From Bacteroidota bacterium (GTDB taxonomy: Bacteria > Bacteroidota > Bacteroidia > JAIBAJ01), in assembly GCA_947475205.1 (NCBI GenBank), contig CANJNG010000007.1:1-51252 (forward strand): a DNA stretch of 51,252 nt, given 5' to 3'. A program made the position numbers and the translations under genes. The notes beneath the pieces are model-generated. The model did no database searches. It saw only the letters and a program-made list of their open reading frames with translations, and was not told where the DNA came from. Positions 38,814 through 47,429 of this stretch are shown here, in pieces; position 1 is the stretch's first letter; each line of letters begins with the position of its first letter.

Positions 38814-39158
38814 TCACCTTAACCCTAAGGCTAATTCAAGTTTGGTATTTAATTCACCAATCCTTGTTTTGGGTAATGAGCCCAATTCGCCTGAAATAAC
38901 CGATGTATGAAGTGTGGCCAATTTATCCATCCGAATAATTGAGTTTTGCTTTAAGCCGGTTTGAGCAAAACCGCTGTCGGAAATGTTCAGCAACAAATCA
39001 TATTTGGAGCTTAAATTATCAGTCTTTGATGAAATAAAAGCAACAATGAAATCTCCATCCTTTGATGAAGATGGGCTAAGCACAATGGCAGGTCGGCGTT
39101 TGCTTCCGCTTAAATCAGTGAACGGAAATTTGGCCAGAATAATCGTCCCCCGCTTCAT
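38814..39158 (-). CDS. type II toxin-antitoxin system PemK/MazF family toxin
   Basis: MKRGTIILAKFPFTDLSGSKRRPAIVLS...DGDFIVAFISSK. Confidence 0.88.
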   Translation of the reverse strand: MKRGTIILAKFPFTDLSGSKRRPAIVLSPSSSKDGDFIVAFISSKTDNLSSKYDLLLNISDSGFAQTGLKQNSIIRMDKLATLHTSVISGELGSLPKTRIGELNTKLELALGLR

Positions 39159-39383
39159 TTAGTATTTTTTCTTTAAGTCGGCATCTGTGTATATGTCTTC
39201 TTCGGGTTCTTTTAGAAAATCAAAAGATGCTGATGAATTCACATAAACTGCTATTTCTTTGCCCGAAATATCATCGGAAGTTTCGTCTAGAAAGGTAATG
39301 AGCACTTTCGTAGGTTTTTTAATCGAAACGGTTTCTGCCAGTTTTAGGGTTTTGCCGTCGTAGGTGCCTATTACACTTAGCAT
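39159..39383 (-). CDS. putative antitoxin partner of the MazF-like toxin
   Basis: 74 aa, directly upstream and adjacent to the toxin; GTYDGKTLKLAETVSIKKPTKVLITFLDE antitoxin-type N-terminus. Confidence 0.75.
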   Translation of the reverse strand: MLSVIGTYDGKTLKLAETVSIKKPTKVLITFLDETSDDISGKEIAVYVNSSASFDFLKEPEEDIYTDADLKKKY

Positions 39384-39508
39384 GGTAAATTTATTTAAAG
39401 CAAAGATAAAGTGGTTTTTAATGGGATTGTAAAAAAGACTTCACCCCCCTCCCTCATTCCCCATAATTAAGCATCCCTCCCCTTTCGTTCAACCTCCCCC
39501 CAAAACGC

Positions 39509-39548
39509 AAAAACCGCCCTCCCGAAAAATCGAGAGGGCGGTTTTTTT
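39509..39548. terminator. strong bidirectional-type Rho-independent terminator
   Basis: AAAAACCGCCCTC-CCGAAAAATCGA-GAGGGCGGTTTTTTT, 13-bp stem flanked by A/T runs. Confidence 0.85.
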
Positions 39549-39577
39549 GTAGGGGTTCAAAATTTTGAACCCCTACA
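39548..39577. repeat. 30-bp perfect palindrome
   Basis: TGTAGGGGTTCAAAATTTTGAACCCCTACA. Confidence 0.9.
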
Positions 39578-39591
39578 GTGACGGTTGACGT

Positions 39592-40398
39592 TTATTCCAC
39601 CGGTGCCGGAGGTGTTCCTCCGCCGCCGCCGTGGCTGCTGCTGCCAATATGCACCTCGAAGCCCCAATACAATAATTCTTTGGGTTTTTCGCTATAGGTA
39701 GCCAGCAGCAAATCGCGAATAAGCCCTATGTTATAATAGGTGGTGCCGGGCGTATCTATGGTTTGCCCTTCTGCATAGCCCAAAAGGTTTGCCAATTGAT
39801 TATTCTTTGCCTCTTTTTCTATACGGTTGTTTTCGGCTTTTTCGTAAAAATCCTTCGCATCCTGAGTTACCCCGGCAAAAAGTAGCATATCTACCTTGCC
39901 CGTAAGCGGGCTATTTACGCCCAAAGCAGTATGTCTTTTATTGATATTGGCGGCCAACTCAATCATATCGGTGGGGCTGCCCAACGGAATATCAATAGCC
40001 ACAGTGCGTTTGCCCTCAAATTGGCTTATCACCACATTAAACCCCCACACCTCAAGCGATTCGGGTGTTACGTTATACTTCACCTTCAAAAAATCGCGAC
40101 TTTTCACAATAAAATAGTGCAAAGTATTCAGCACTTGCAGCGTTTGCCCCTCGCCACTCCCAATTTTAGTTTCGGCTATATTCCGGTTTCCCTGCATTTC
40201 GTCGTCGGCCAAATCGGCATCGGCTTTTAATTGCTTGCAAAGTAAATGCTGTGCCGCTATAGCCACCCAATCGAAATCAGTGGCTATGGGGCTGTTTGCT
40301 GCCAGGGCCGTGTTTTGAGCAATAATGTCCCCCATCAATTCATTAGTACCCTCGGGGCTGCCGATGGGTAGTACTACGGTAATGTCTTCTGCTGCCAT
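39592..40398 (-). CDS. uncharacterised internally duplicated protein (paralog of 41024 gene)
   Basis: 268 aa, two copies of a ~125-aa unit ending P..L.(V/Y)WGF(N/E)V.I; Gly/Pro-rich tail. Confidence 0.75.
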   Translation of the reverse strand: MAAEDITVVLPIGSPEGTNELMGDIIAQNTALAANSPIATDFDWVAIAAQHLLCKQLKADADLADDEMQGNRNIAETKIGSGEGQTLQVLNTLHYFIVKSRDFLKVKYNVTPESLEVWGFNVVISQFEGKRTVAIDIPLGSPTDMIELAANINKRHTALGVNSPLTGKVDMLLFAGVTQDAKDFYEKAENNRIEKEAKNNQLANLLGYAEGQTIDTPGTTYYNIGLIRDLLLATYSEKPKELLYWGFEVHIGSSSHGGGGGTPPAPVE

Positions 40399-40569
40399 TT
40401 TGTTTAAGAGTTGTGGGCTCGCCTAAAGGCAACCCGGGTTAATAATTAGGTTTATAAATTGAAGGCAAATATGGTGAAAGTTCATGAATAAACCTTAAGC
40501 ACTCTAAAAAAAATATGGCTTTAATGCCCTAATGTTCAACTATTACCACCGTTTTGCCGAATACTCAGT

Positions 40570-40935
40570 GTTATCTGGGTTCTTATAGTTATAACTAAAT
40601 TTTAATTACTCCATACTATAATTTAATTAACACAAACTAATCATTTAATTAATCATATTCTAAATTAAATACTAACGAATTAAAATTAAATAGCAGTAAC
40701 TACTATATTAATAGTATAAATTATCATATAATTAATACATACTTAACAATTTGCAATAACAATTAATAAGATATAACCTATTTAATTAATAGTTTTAATT
40801 AATTAATACTAAGTTTGTAATATTAATTAGATAATTACTTCTAAAAATACTTAATCTTAACTAAAACCTATTAAATATAGCTTAAAAAATGTATAGTATG
40901 TATTAATTATTTAAGATTAATGTTTAATTTTGTGG
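40570..40935. other. extremely AT-rich intergenic block between divergent paralogs
   Basis: About 85% A+T by eye over several lines, dense TTAATTAA/TAATTA motifs. Confidence 0.85.
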
Positions 40936-41023
40936 CAGTTTAAGCAACATCCAATTTAATGGCGAGTAAAATTTTGATAGTTTGCTTTGGGTTTTTCAAA
41001 CTTAAATCTACATTTTCATAAAA

Positions 41024-41821
41024 ATGCAATACATCCGTGTGAATATTCCTTTCAGAAATGCCGATAAAACCATTAAGCTGGTGGAGCGAATCCTGAAGCA
41101 GAACGAATCGCTGGCACCCAATAGCCCCATTGTCAACGATTTAGACTTTCTGGCAATGGCCGATACCCTGGAGCGAATAGCTACCCTGAAAAATGAGATT
41201 TATCAAAGCGACAAGCAATCGAAGGCCCTGTATGGAAAATGTTTCCACTTATTAGGCACTGCCCCCGGCCAAAATTTGCAATGCCATGGCACGCTCAAAG
41301 TGCTGATTACAAAAGTTCGCGGGTTTTTGTTTCATACCTATACTATAAGCCCAATGCAATTAAAGGTGTGGGGTTTCAATGTAAAAGTTGGCCAAACCAA
41401 GGGCCGCCGCACGGTTAAAATTTCCATTACCGGCTATAGCACTGCCGATTTGCTTGAATTAGCCGCCGCCATTATTGCCCGGCATATAAAAGAAGGCATT
41501 GCAAGCCCCTTGATAGGCAAGGTAGATATGGCTGAGTTTGCCCTCAAAACCACCGAAGCCAACACTATATTCAACCTTGCCGAAAAAAAAAGCAAAGAAA
41601 GGGAAGCTAAAAACAATGAAATGCAAAAACTGATTGGTTATGCCAAAGGTCAAACAGCACTCATAGCCGGCACCTGCTATAACTTTATAACCCTGGTGCG
41701 AAACCAACTTTTAAACATCTACGACCAAAACCCCGACGAACTCGGCAATTGGGGCTTCGATGTAGTGATTTCGCAAGGCACACCGGGCCGGAAGAAGAAA
41801 ATACAGAGTATAGAGTATTGA
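41024..41821 (+). CDS. uncharacterised internally duplicated protein (paralog of 39592 gene)
   Basis: 265 aa, two copies of the same unit: NSPIVNDLDF...GTAPGQN...WGFNVKVGQTKGRRTVKI / SPLIGKVDM...GYAKGQT...WGFDVVIS. Confidence 0.75.
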   Translation: MQYIRVNIPFRNADKTIKLVERILKQNESLAPNSPIVNDLDFLAMADTLERIATLKNEIYQSDKQSKALYGKCFHLLGTAPGQNLQCHGTLKVLITKVRGFLFHTYTISPMQLKVWGFNVKVGQTKGRRTVKISITGYSTADLLELAAAIIARHIKEGIASPLIGKVDMAEFALKTTEANTIFNLAEKKSKEREAKNNEMQKLIGYAKGQTALIAGTCYNFITLVRNQLLNIYDQNPDELGNWGFDVVISQGTPGRKKKIQSIEY

Positions 41822-41901
41822 GTAATGAGTATTGAGTATTGAGAGGCTACCGCCGCAGTGTTATCACTACCCATTACTCTCTTCTCATTTCTAAAAATTT
41901 T

Positions 41902-41909
41902 TATTTTTG
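41902..41909 (+). promoter_or_regulatory. possible TAnnTTTG -7 box of a non-coding transcript
   Basis: TATTTTTG, about 17 bp upstream of the structured block at 41926; no clear -33 element. Confidence 0.35.
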
Positions 41910-41925
41910 CCCGTCGGCTGGGCAA

Positions 41926-42059
41926 AAGGGGGGTAGGGCCGTTCTTGATGTTTGTTAGTTTTTGGTGTCCATCAATAACGGAAGGCACGGGAGTAGTCAA
42001 ACTTGACAATATTCAGCTCAACCGGAGCGGTGGTTCAATTCCGCCGCCCTGCCCCCTTT
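41926..42059 (+). ncRNA. candidate structured RNA with tRNA-like T-arm and D-arm-like hairpin
   Basis: 14-bp closing helix 41926-41939/42046-42059, 10/11-bp helix 41940-41950/41970-41980, hairpins 41996-42007, 42016-42028 and T-arm GGTGG-TTCAATT-CCGCC 42029-42045; adjacent helices abut with no unpaired nucleotides. Confidence 0.5.
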
Positions 42060-42171
42060 ATTAATTTCGTAGGATAGTACCCTTGTGGTCGCCCAACTGC
42101 CGCCGGATGAATACTTAATACCTAATACATCCCACCTATTACTTAATACCCCCTACTTATTACTTTATCCC

Positions 42172-42179
42172 TAAATTTG
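42172..42179 (+). promoter_or_regulatory. TAnnTTTG -7 box of the MNT/HepT operon
   Basis: TAAATTTG 18 bp upstream of ATG 42198. Confidence 0.5.
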
Positions 42180-42197
42180 CAATCCTAAAACCACACC

Positions 42198-42491
42198 ATG
42201 ACTCCCGAAGGCCGGCAAATAATAGCAAAGCTTAAACTTCACAAGGCAGAACTGTTTGCTAAATATCCCCTCAAATCGTTAGGAATATTTGGTTCGGCCA
42301 CCCGCAACGACTTTACCCCCCAAAGCGATGTGGATGTAATGGTAGAATTCCAAGGTCCCATTGGCCTAAAGGTTGTAAACCTTGCCGATGAAATTGAACA
42401 GTTACTGAAAAAGAAAATAGATTTAGTGCCAAAAGATGCTATTAAGCCCCGGATGTGGCCCTATATCGAAGGCGATTTAATTATGATGTAA
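42198..42491 (+). CDS. MntA-like minimal nucleotidyltransferase antitoxin
   Basis: GIFGSATRNDFTPQSDVDVMVEF (GSx10DxD motif). Confidence 0.88.
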   Translation: MTPEGRQIIAKLKLHKAELFAKYPLKSLGIFGSATRNDFTPQSDVDVMVEFQGPIGLKVVNLADEIEQLLKKKIDLVPKDAIKPRMWPYIEGDLIMM

Positions 42492-42823
42492 TGGCCAAAA
42501 GAAGCCAAGAACAACTTCTGCTCGATGTATTAGAATCGTGCATCAAAATAAAGACCTACACAACAGGTTTAAATTATGCCGCCTTTGCCAGCGATGATAA
42601 AACTATTGATGCCGTAATACGCAACCTACAAATTATAGGCGAAGCCGTCAACCGGATGTCGGATGAAGAAAAGGAGCAGCACCCACAAATTGATTGGTTC
42701 GCCATTCGTGGTCTACGAAACAGGGTAGTACACGATTATATGGGAATATCCTTGCCCTTAATCTGGGAAATTATTTCGGTAGATATTCCCGATTTACAAT
42801 CCAAGATTGAAAAAATAGTTTAG
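42491..42823 (+). CDS. HepT-like toxin (DUF86)
   Basis: RNRVVHDY (Rx4HxY motif); ATG overlaps the TAA of the antitoxin gene (TAATG). Confidence 0.88.
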   Translation: MAKRSQEQLLLDVLESCIKIKTYTTGLNYAAFASDDKTIDAVIRNLQIIGEAVNRMSDEEKEQHPQIDWFAIRGLRNRVVHDYMGISLPLIWEIISVDIPDLQSKIEKIV

Positions 42824-42885
42824 CCGTGGTAGGGTTTCAAAATTTCGTCCCCCAACCTACCCTACCCCCTATCTTTGCCTCATAA

Positions 42886-43878
42886 ATGAAAACCAAAAAC
42901 GAAATAAAACGCATTGGCGTGTTTACCAGCGGAGGCGATGCCCCCGGCATGAATGCCTGCATACGGGCAGTGGTTCGAACGGCCTTGTTCTACGATAAAA
43001 AAGTAACCGGTATCTGCCGGGGCTATCAGGGAATGATTGACGATGAGTTCGAGAAATTAAACAGCCGCTCGGTAAGCAACATAATTCAGCGGGGAGGCAC
43101 CATCTTGAAAACCGCCCGCTGCGAGGAATTCAAAACCCCCGAAGGCCGCAAAAAAGCCTACGACAATTTAGTAAAAAACGAAATTGATGCCATAGTAGCC
43201 ATTGGTGGCGATGGCACATTTACCGGAGCTTGGGAGTTTATGAAAGACTACAATATACCCTTTGTTGGCGTGCCCGGAACAATTGACAACGACCTCTTCG
43301 GCACCGATTACACCATTGGTTTCGACACCGCTACCAACACCGCCGTGGAAGCCATTGACAAAATAAGAGATACCGCCTCGGCCCACAACCGCTTGTTCTT
43401 TATCGAAGTAATGGGCCGAAATTCGGGAGCTATTGCCATCAGGGCAGCTATTGCCGCCGGAGCCGAAGCCATGATGATACCCGAGCAACCCATAACGGTA
43501 GAAGAACTCATAGCTATTATAGCCAAAGGCGAAAAAAACCAGAAAAGCAGCAGCATGATTGTGGTAGCCGAAGGCGGAAAAAGCAATAAAAGCCTCCATG
43601 AAATAGTAGAAGAAATTAAAAAGAAGTTCCCACAATACGACCCCAAGATGGCCATTCTAGGGCATACCCAACGTGGCGGTTCGCCCTCTTGTTTCGATAG
43701 AATACTTTCGAGCCGCTTAGGCGTGGGAGCCGTAGAAGCCCTGCTCAACAGTAAATCGGGCGTAATGGTAGGCTTAGTAAACGATAAAATCCTATACACA
43801 AACTTCGATCGAGCCATACACATTGACCCCAGCGTTGACGAAGAAATTATCCGAATTTCAAAGATATTGGCTATGTGA
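42886..43878 (+). CDS. pfkA: ATP-dependent 6-phosphofructokinase
   Basis: IGVFTSGGDAPGMNACIRAVVR, IGGDGTFTGA, PGTIDNDLFGTDYTIGFDTA, GHTQRGG. Confidence 0.96.
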   Translation: MKTKNEIKRIGVFTSGGDAPGMNACIRAVVRTALFYDKKVTGICRGYQGMIDDEFEKLNSRSVSNIIQRGGTILKTARCEEFKTPEGRKKAYDNLVKNEIDAIVAIGGDGTFTGAWEFMKDYNIPFVGVPGTIDNDLFGTDYTIGFDTATNTAVEAIDKIRDTASAHNRLFFIEVMGRNSGAIAIRAAIAAGAEAMMIPEQPITVEELIAIIAKGEKNQKSSSMIVVAEGGKSNKSLHEIVEEIKKKFPQYDPKMAILGHTQRGGSPSCFDRILSSRLGVGAVEALLNSKSGVMVGLVNDKILYTNFDRAIHIDPSVDEEIIRISKILAM

Positions 43879-44023
43879 AATTTAAAATGCTGCGATTAAC
43901 TATTTCGTTAATCCATAACTTACGCTAAGGTATCCTTATTTTTAAATCACCCCCCAATATCATTGGTATCAACAAATTCAAATTTCAGTATTCAAAATAT
44001 TTTCCAGTGCTTACTTTCGCCGA

Positions 44024-44764
44024 ATGAAATATTGGGGAGTGATAGCGTTTTTCATAGCAACGACAGGCATAGCAAAAGCACAGGTAGCAAAGCAAATTAC
44101 ATTTAATGCGGCAGACCAATTGCAGGTTACAGCCGATGATTACGTGGTAGATAAAAATGCACAATACATAATTTTGCTGCATCAGGCTCGGAGCAGTCGC
44201 GGCGAATACCGGGAAATTGCTTCCCGTTTAAATAAACTAAATTACAATTGCTTGGCCATAGATTTAAGAAGCGGAAACGAAGGGAATGGCGTAACGAACG
44301 AAACGGCAATGCGGGCTAAAAACTTCGGCAGATCGCAAGAATATTTAGATGCTGTTCCCGATATAATTGGGGCAATAAATTATGCACAAGGCAAAAGTCG
44401 CAAACCCGTTATTTTGCTTGGAAGTTCGTTTTCGGCTTCCTTAGCTTTGATTGTGGCGAAGGACGACAACAAGGTGCAAGCCGTTATGGCCTTTAGCCCC
44501 GGCGAATATTTTGGCGATAAAATGAACGTTCAGAAGACAATTACTGGATTTAGTAAACCTATTTTAGCAGTTTGTTCGGCTGATGAAGACTCCTACTTAG
44601 CCGAGCTGATGAGCGGTGTAGTTTCTGCCAAGAAAATCATTTTCTCTCCCGGAAAGGGCGGTAAACATGGTTCAAAATCGCTAACGAAAGCTAACCCCAA
44701 CTCCGGCGACTATTGGTTAAACGTAATTAACTTTCTAAAAGACCTGAAGAAAATTAATAATTAA
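44024..44764 (+). CDS. alpha/beta hydrolase (dienelactone hydrolase-like), secreted
   Basis: Signal peptide, ILLHQARSSRGEY, LLGSSFSASLAL (GxSxS nucleophile elbow). Confidence 0.75.
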   Translation: MKYWGVIAFFIATTGIAKAQVAKQITFNAADQLQVTADDYVVDKNAQYIILLHQARSSRGEYREIASRLNKLNYNCLAIDLRSGNEGNGVTNETAMRAKNFGRSQEYLDAVPDIIGAINYAQGKSRKPVILLGSSFSASLALIVAKDDNKVQAVMAFSPGEYFGDKMNVQKTITGFSKPILAVCSADEDSYLAELMSGVVSAKKIIFSPGKGGKHGSKSLTKANPNSGDYWLNVINFLKDLKKINN

Positions 44765-44773
44765 AATTAGAAC

Positions 44774-46456
44774 GTGCTATTCTCCATAAAAAACATAGGC
44801 CGAATCAATGAAATCATTGGCGTATTAGTAAAATACGGCTTTGAAGACATTGTGGTGAACAGCACCCTTCGGAACTTTGTTACCGAGAATCGCCGAGTAA
44901 CTTGGTTGCGGGACGAAAAGCCGGTTTTTGAGTATAGTCGCTACGAACGGATACGTTTTGCGGCCGAAGAGTTGGGGCCTACTTTCGTAAAGCTGGCTCA
45001 GGTTTTAAGCAACCGCCCCGATTTGGTTCCCGAAGGCTTGATTAAGGAATTAGTGAAGCTGCAAGACCGTGTTTCTACTTTTCCTTGGGAAGAAGCCAAA
45101 GCCATTATTGAGAAAGAAATGGGGGCTCCCATTGAGGAGAACTTCGATGATTTTAACACCAAACCTTTAGCCTCGGCCAGTATTGGTCAAGTGTATCGTG
45201 CTCGGCTCAAAAATGGCGACGAGGTGGTGGTGAAGGTGCAACGCCCCGACATTTACGATACTATTGACCGCGATTTAACCATCCTTGCCGACATCGTTCG
45301 CCGGGCCGATCGTTACCTGAAAAAGCAGGGAATGAATAACGCTCAGGAAATGGTGGAAACCTTCAGCAAGAGTATGATGAAGGAGTTGGACTATAGAAAC
45401 GAAGCCCGAAACATCGACCGTTTCCGTAATTTCTATAAAGACAATAAAACCTTCTACGTTCCGGCCGCATATCGCCATATCAGCACCGACAAGGTATTGA
45501 TTATAGAATTTGCCAAAGGCTGCAAGATTACGGATATGAAGCAGCTTGTGGAATGGGGCCTGAATCCGGAAAAGATTGCTGAGAATGGGATGGATATTTA
45601 TCTCACCCAGATATTCGAACACGGCTATTTCCATGCAGACCCACACCCCGGAAATATTATCATAAAACAAGATGGCACAGTCTGCCTGATTGACTTTGGA
45701 ATGGTGGGGCAACTGCAACCCAAAGACAAGAAATCGTTTGCCGGTGTGTTTATCAGTATGGCTCAGAAAGATTCCCGCGAAATGGCAATAAACCTTCGCA
45801 AACTGGCCATTCGTGATGAAATAAACGATATGAGGGCGTTTGAGTATGATGTGAGCGAGATTATTGAAGACTTTGCCTATCTCGACATTAGCGAAAGCAG
45901 CATTGCCGATTTCACACTTCGCCTGCAAAAGCTGATGTATGACTATCAGATAACCATTCCGCCGAGTGTATTTTTGATTTTTAGGGCAATGGCTATTTTG
46001 GAAGGAATTGGTAAAACGGTTCACCCCAACTTTAACACCTACGCCTTCATTGAGCCTTATGGGGAGCGAATGGTGAAGGATAAATTTAAGCCAGAAAACC
46101 TTTTGCAGGAAGCCACATTTCAGGTAAACAGGTTATCAGGGTTTTTAAACACTTTTCCGGGTGAAGCACGAGCCGTTTTCCAGAAAATACAAAAAGGGAA
46201 AATGCACTTTGAAGTGGAACTTCAAGGCTATGGCTATCTTCTCAAGAAACTCGACAGCCTCACCAACCGCATTTCCATCACCCTTATTATTTGTTCACTT
46301 ATCATTGGTTCGGCCATTATTACCACTGCTGATTTTCCGCCAGAAGCCAAACTGCAATACGGTATTCCATGGCTGAGTGCAATGGGCTTGTTTGTAGCCG
46401 GTGGACTGGGACTGATTTTGATGTGGTCTATTATTCGGAGACGGAAATACAAATAA
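44774..46456 (+). CDS. ABC1/AarF/UbiB family atypical kinase
   Basis: GPTFVKLAQVLSNRPDLVPEGLIKELVKLQD, ASIGQVYRARLKNGDEVVVKVQRP, FHADPHPGNI; GTG start. Confidence 0.93.
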   Translation: MLFSIKNIGRINEIIGVLVKYGFEDIVVNSTLRNFVTENRRVTWLRDEKPVFEYSRYERIRFAAEELGPTFVKLAQVLSNRPDLVPEGLIKELVKLQDRVSTFPWEEAKAIIEKEMGAPIEENFDDFNTKPLASASIGQVYRARLKNGDEVVVKVQRPDIYDTIDRDLTILADIVRRADRYLKKQGMNNAQEMVETFSKSMMKELDYRNEARNIDRFRNFYKDNKTFYVPAAYRHISTDKVLIIEFAKGCKITDMKQLVEWGLNPEKIAENGMDIYLTQIFEHGYFHADPHPGNIIIKQDGTVCLIDFGMVGQLQPKDKKSFAGVFISMAQKDSREMAINLRKLAIRDEINDMRAFEYDVSEIIEDFAYLDISESSIADFTLRLQKLMYDYQITIPPSVFLIFRAMAILEGIGKTVHPNFNTYAFIEPYGERMVKDKFKPENLLQEATFQVNRLSGFLNTFPGEARAVFQKIQKGKMHFEVELQGYGYLLKKLDSLTNRISITLIICSLIIGSAIITTADFPPEAKLQYGIPWLSAMGLFVAGGLGLILMWSIIRRRKYK

Positions 46457-46458
46457 GG

Positions 46459-46485
46459 AATTTGCCACTTTCAATTATGGCAAAA
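46459..46485. terminator. possible terminator between convergent ubiB-like and ruvC genes
   Basis: TTTGCCA...TGGCAAA inverted repeat followed by AAATT. Confidence 0.4.
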
Positions 46486-46502
46486 ATTCATATTTAATCT
46501 TA

Positions 46503-47072
46503 TCACTTCCCCGATACCCTATCAGGGTTATCGCTCAAAAATGATTTCCAGCCACTATAGCCTTTAGTGCCGGTATTAATTTTGTTTTGAAAGAAATGAC
46601 AAACGGCGGCTGCTACTCCATCTGTAGCATCCAAGTTTTTAGGAATTTCTTTAAAGTTCAGCAAATTGGCTAGCATGGCCGCTACTTGTTCTTTGCTTGC
46701 ACTTCCACTTCCGGTAATGCTTTGTTTTATCTTGCGGGGCTCGTATTCAAATATGGGAATCTCTCGACTCAGAGCTGCTGCAATAGCTGTTCCCTGTGCT
46801 CTGCCCAATTTTAGCATACTTTGAACATTCTTTCCAAAAAAGGGAGCCTCAACAGCCAACTCATCAGGATGAAACTCATCGATAAGTGACACAGTGCGGT
46901 CGAATATTTTCTTTAACCGAACAAAGTGATCGTCGAATTTATTGAGTTGCAAATCACCCATCAGTACCAAAGTCATTTTGTTGCCGGTAACTTTAATGAT
47001 TCCAAACCCCATAATGGTTGTGCCGGGGTCTATTCCCAGTATGATGCGTTCTGTTGTTACGGTTTCTTTCAC
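46503..47072 (-). CDS. ruvC: crossover junction endodeoxyribonuclease RuvC
   Basis: [51 protein letters not shown]. Confidence 0.95.
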   Translation of the reverse strand: MKETVTTERIILGIDPGTTIMGFGIIKVTGNKMTLVLMGDLQLNKFDDHFVRLKKIFDRTVSLIDEFHPDELAVEAPFFGKNVQSMLKLGRAQGTAIAAALSREIPIFEYEPRKIKQSITGSGSASKEQVAAMLANLLNFKEIPKNLDATDGVAAAVCHFFQNKINTGTKGYSGWKSFLSDNPDRVSGK

Positions 47073-47422
47073 TTTTTCTTGTTTTCTTCCACTCTAAATT
47101 TCACAATTCGGGCAATTAATTCCACCGGTAAGGGTTCATTAATGGGAAACTGAACCGACCCTTTTCCTTGTTTGTATTTGGCTAATTCCGCACTAAACTG
47201 TGAATGGCCGGTGGGAGCGGCATAAAACCCGATATGGTTTTTATATCCGGCAAAATAAACCAACATGCCGTTTTGTTTGTAGGCAGGCATTTTGTAACTA
47301 ATAACTTCTAAAGCATCAGGTGCAGCTTCTTTTATAGTGGCTCTGATTAGTTGCAGCAATTTCTGCACTTCCTCTGGAAAGCTACCAATATATCCATCTA
47401 CGTTAAGAGGAGTGCTATTCAT
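47069..47422 (-). CDS. DUF1801 (YdhG-like) protein
   Basis: [41 protein letters not shown]. Confidence 0.9.
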   Translation of the reverse strand: MNSTPLNVDGYIGSFPEEVQKLLQLIRATIKEAAPDALEVISYKMPAYKQNGMLVYFAGYKNHIGFYAAPTGHSQFSAELAKYKQGKGSVQFPINEPLPVELIARIVKFRVEENKKK

Positions 47423-47429
47423 AGTTCAA

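Noticed and set aside
41933-42053. Ordinary tRNA gene
   Set aside because: Distance between acceptor strands is ~121 nt, no anticodon arm with a 5-bp stem and 7-nt loop, no CCA; only T-arm and D-arm-like pieces fit
41926-42059. Retron msr-msd or DGR template
   Set aside because: Flanking inverted repeats superficially fit, but no reverse transcriptase gene is present anywhere in the window
41858-42064. 68-aa plus-strand ORF across the candidate RNA
   Set aside because: No domain or ribosome-binding context, and it overlaps the highly structured block; RNA interpretation explains the sequence better
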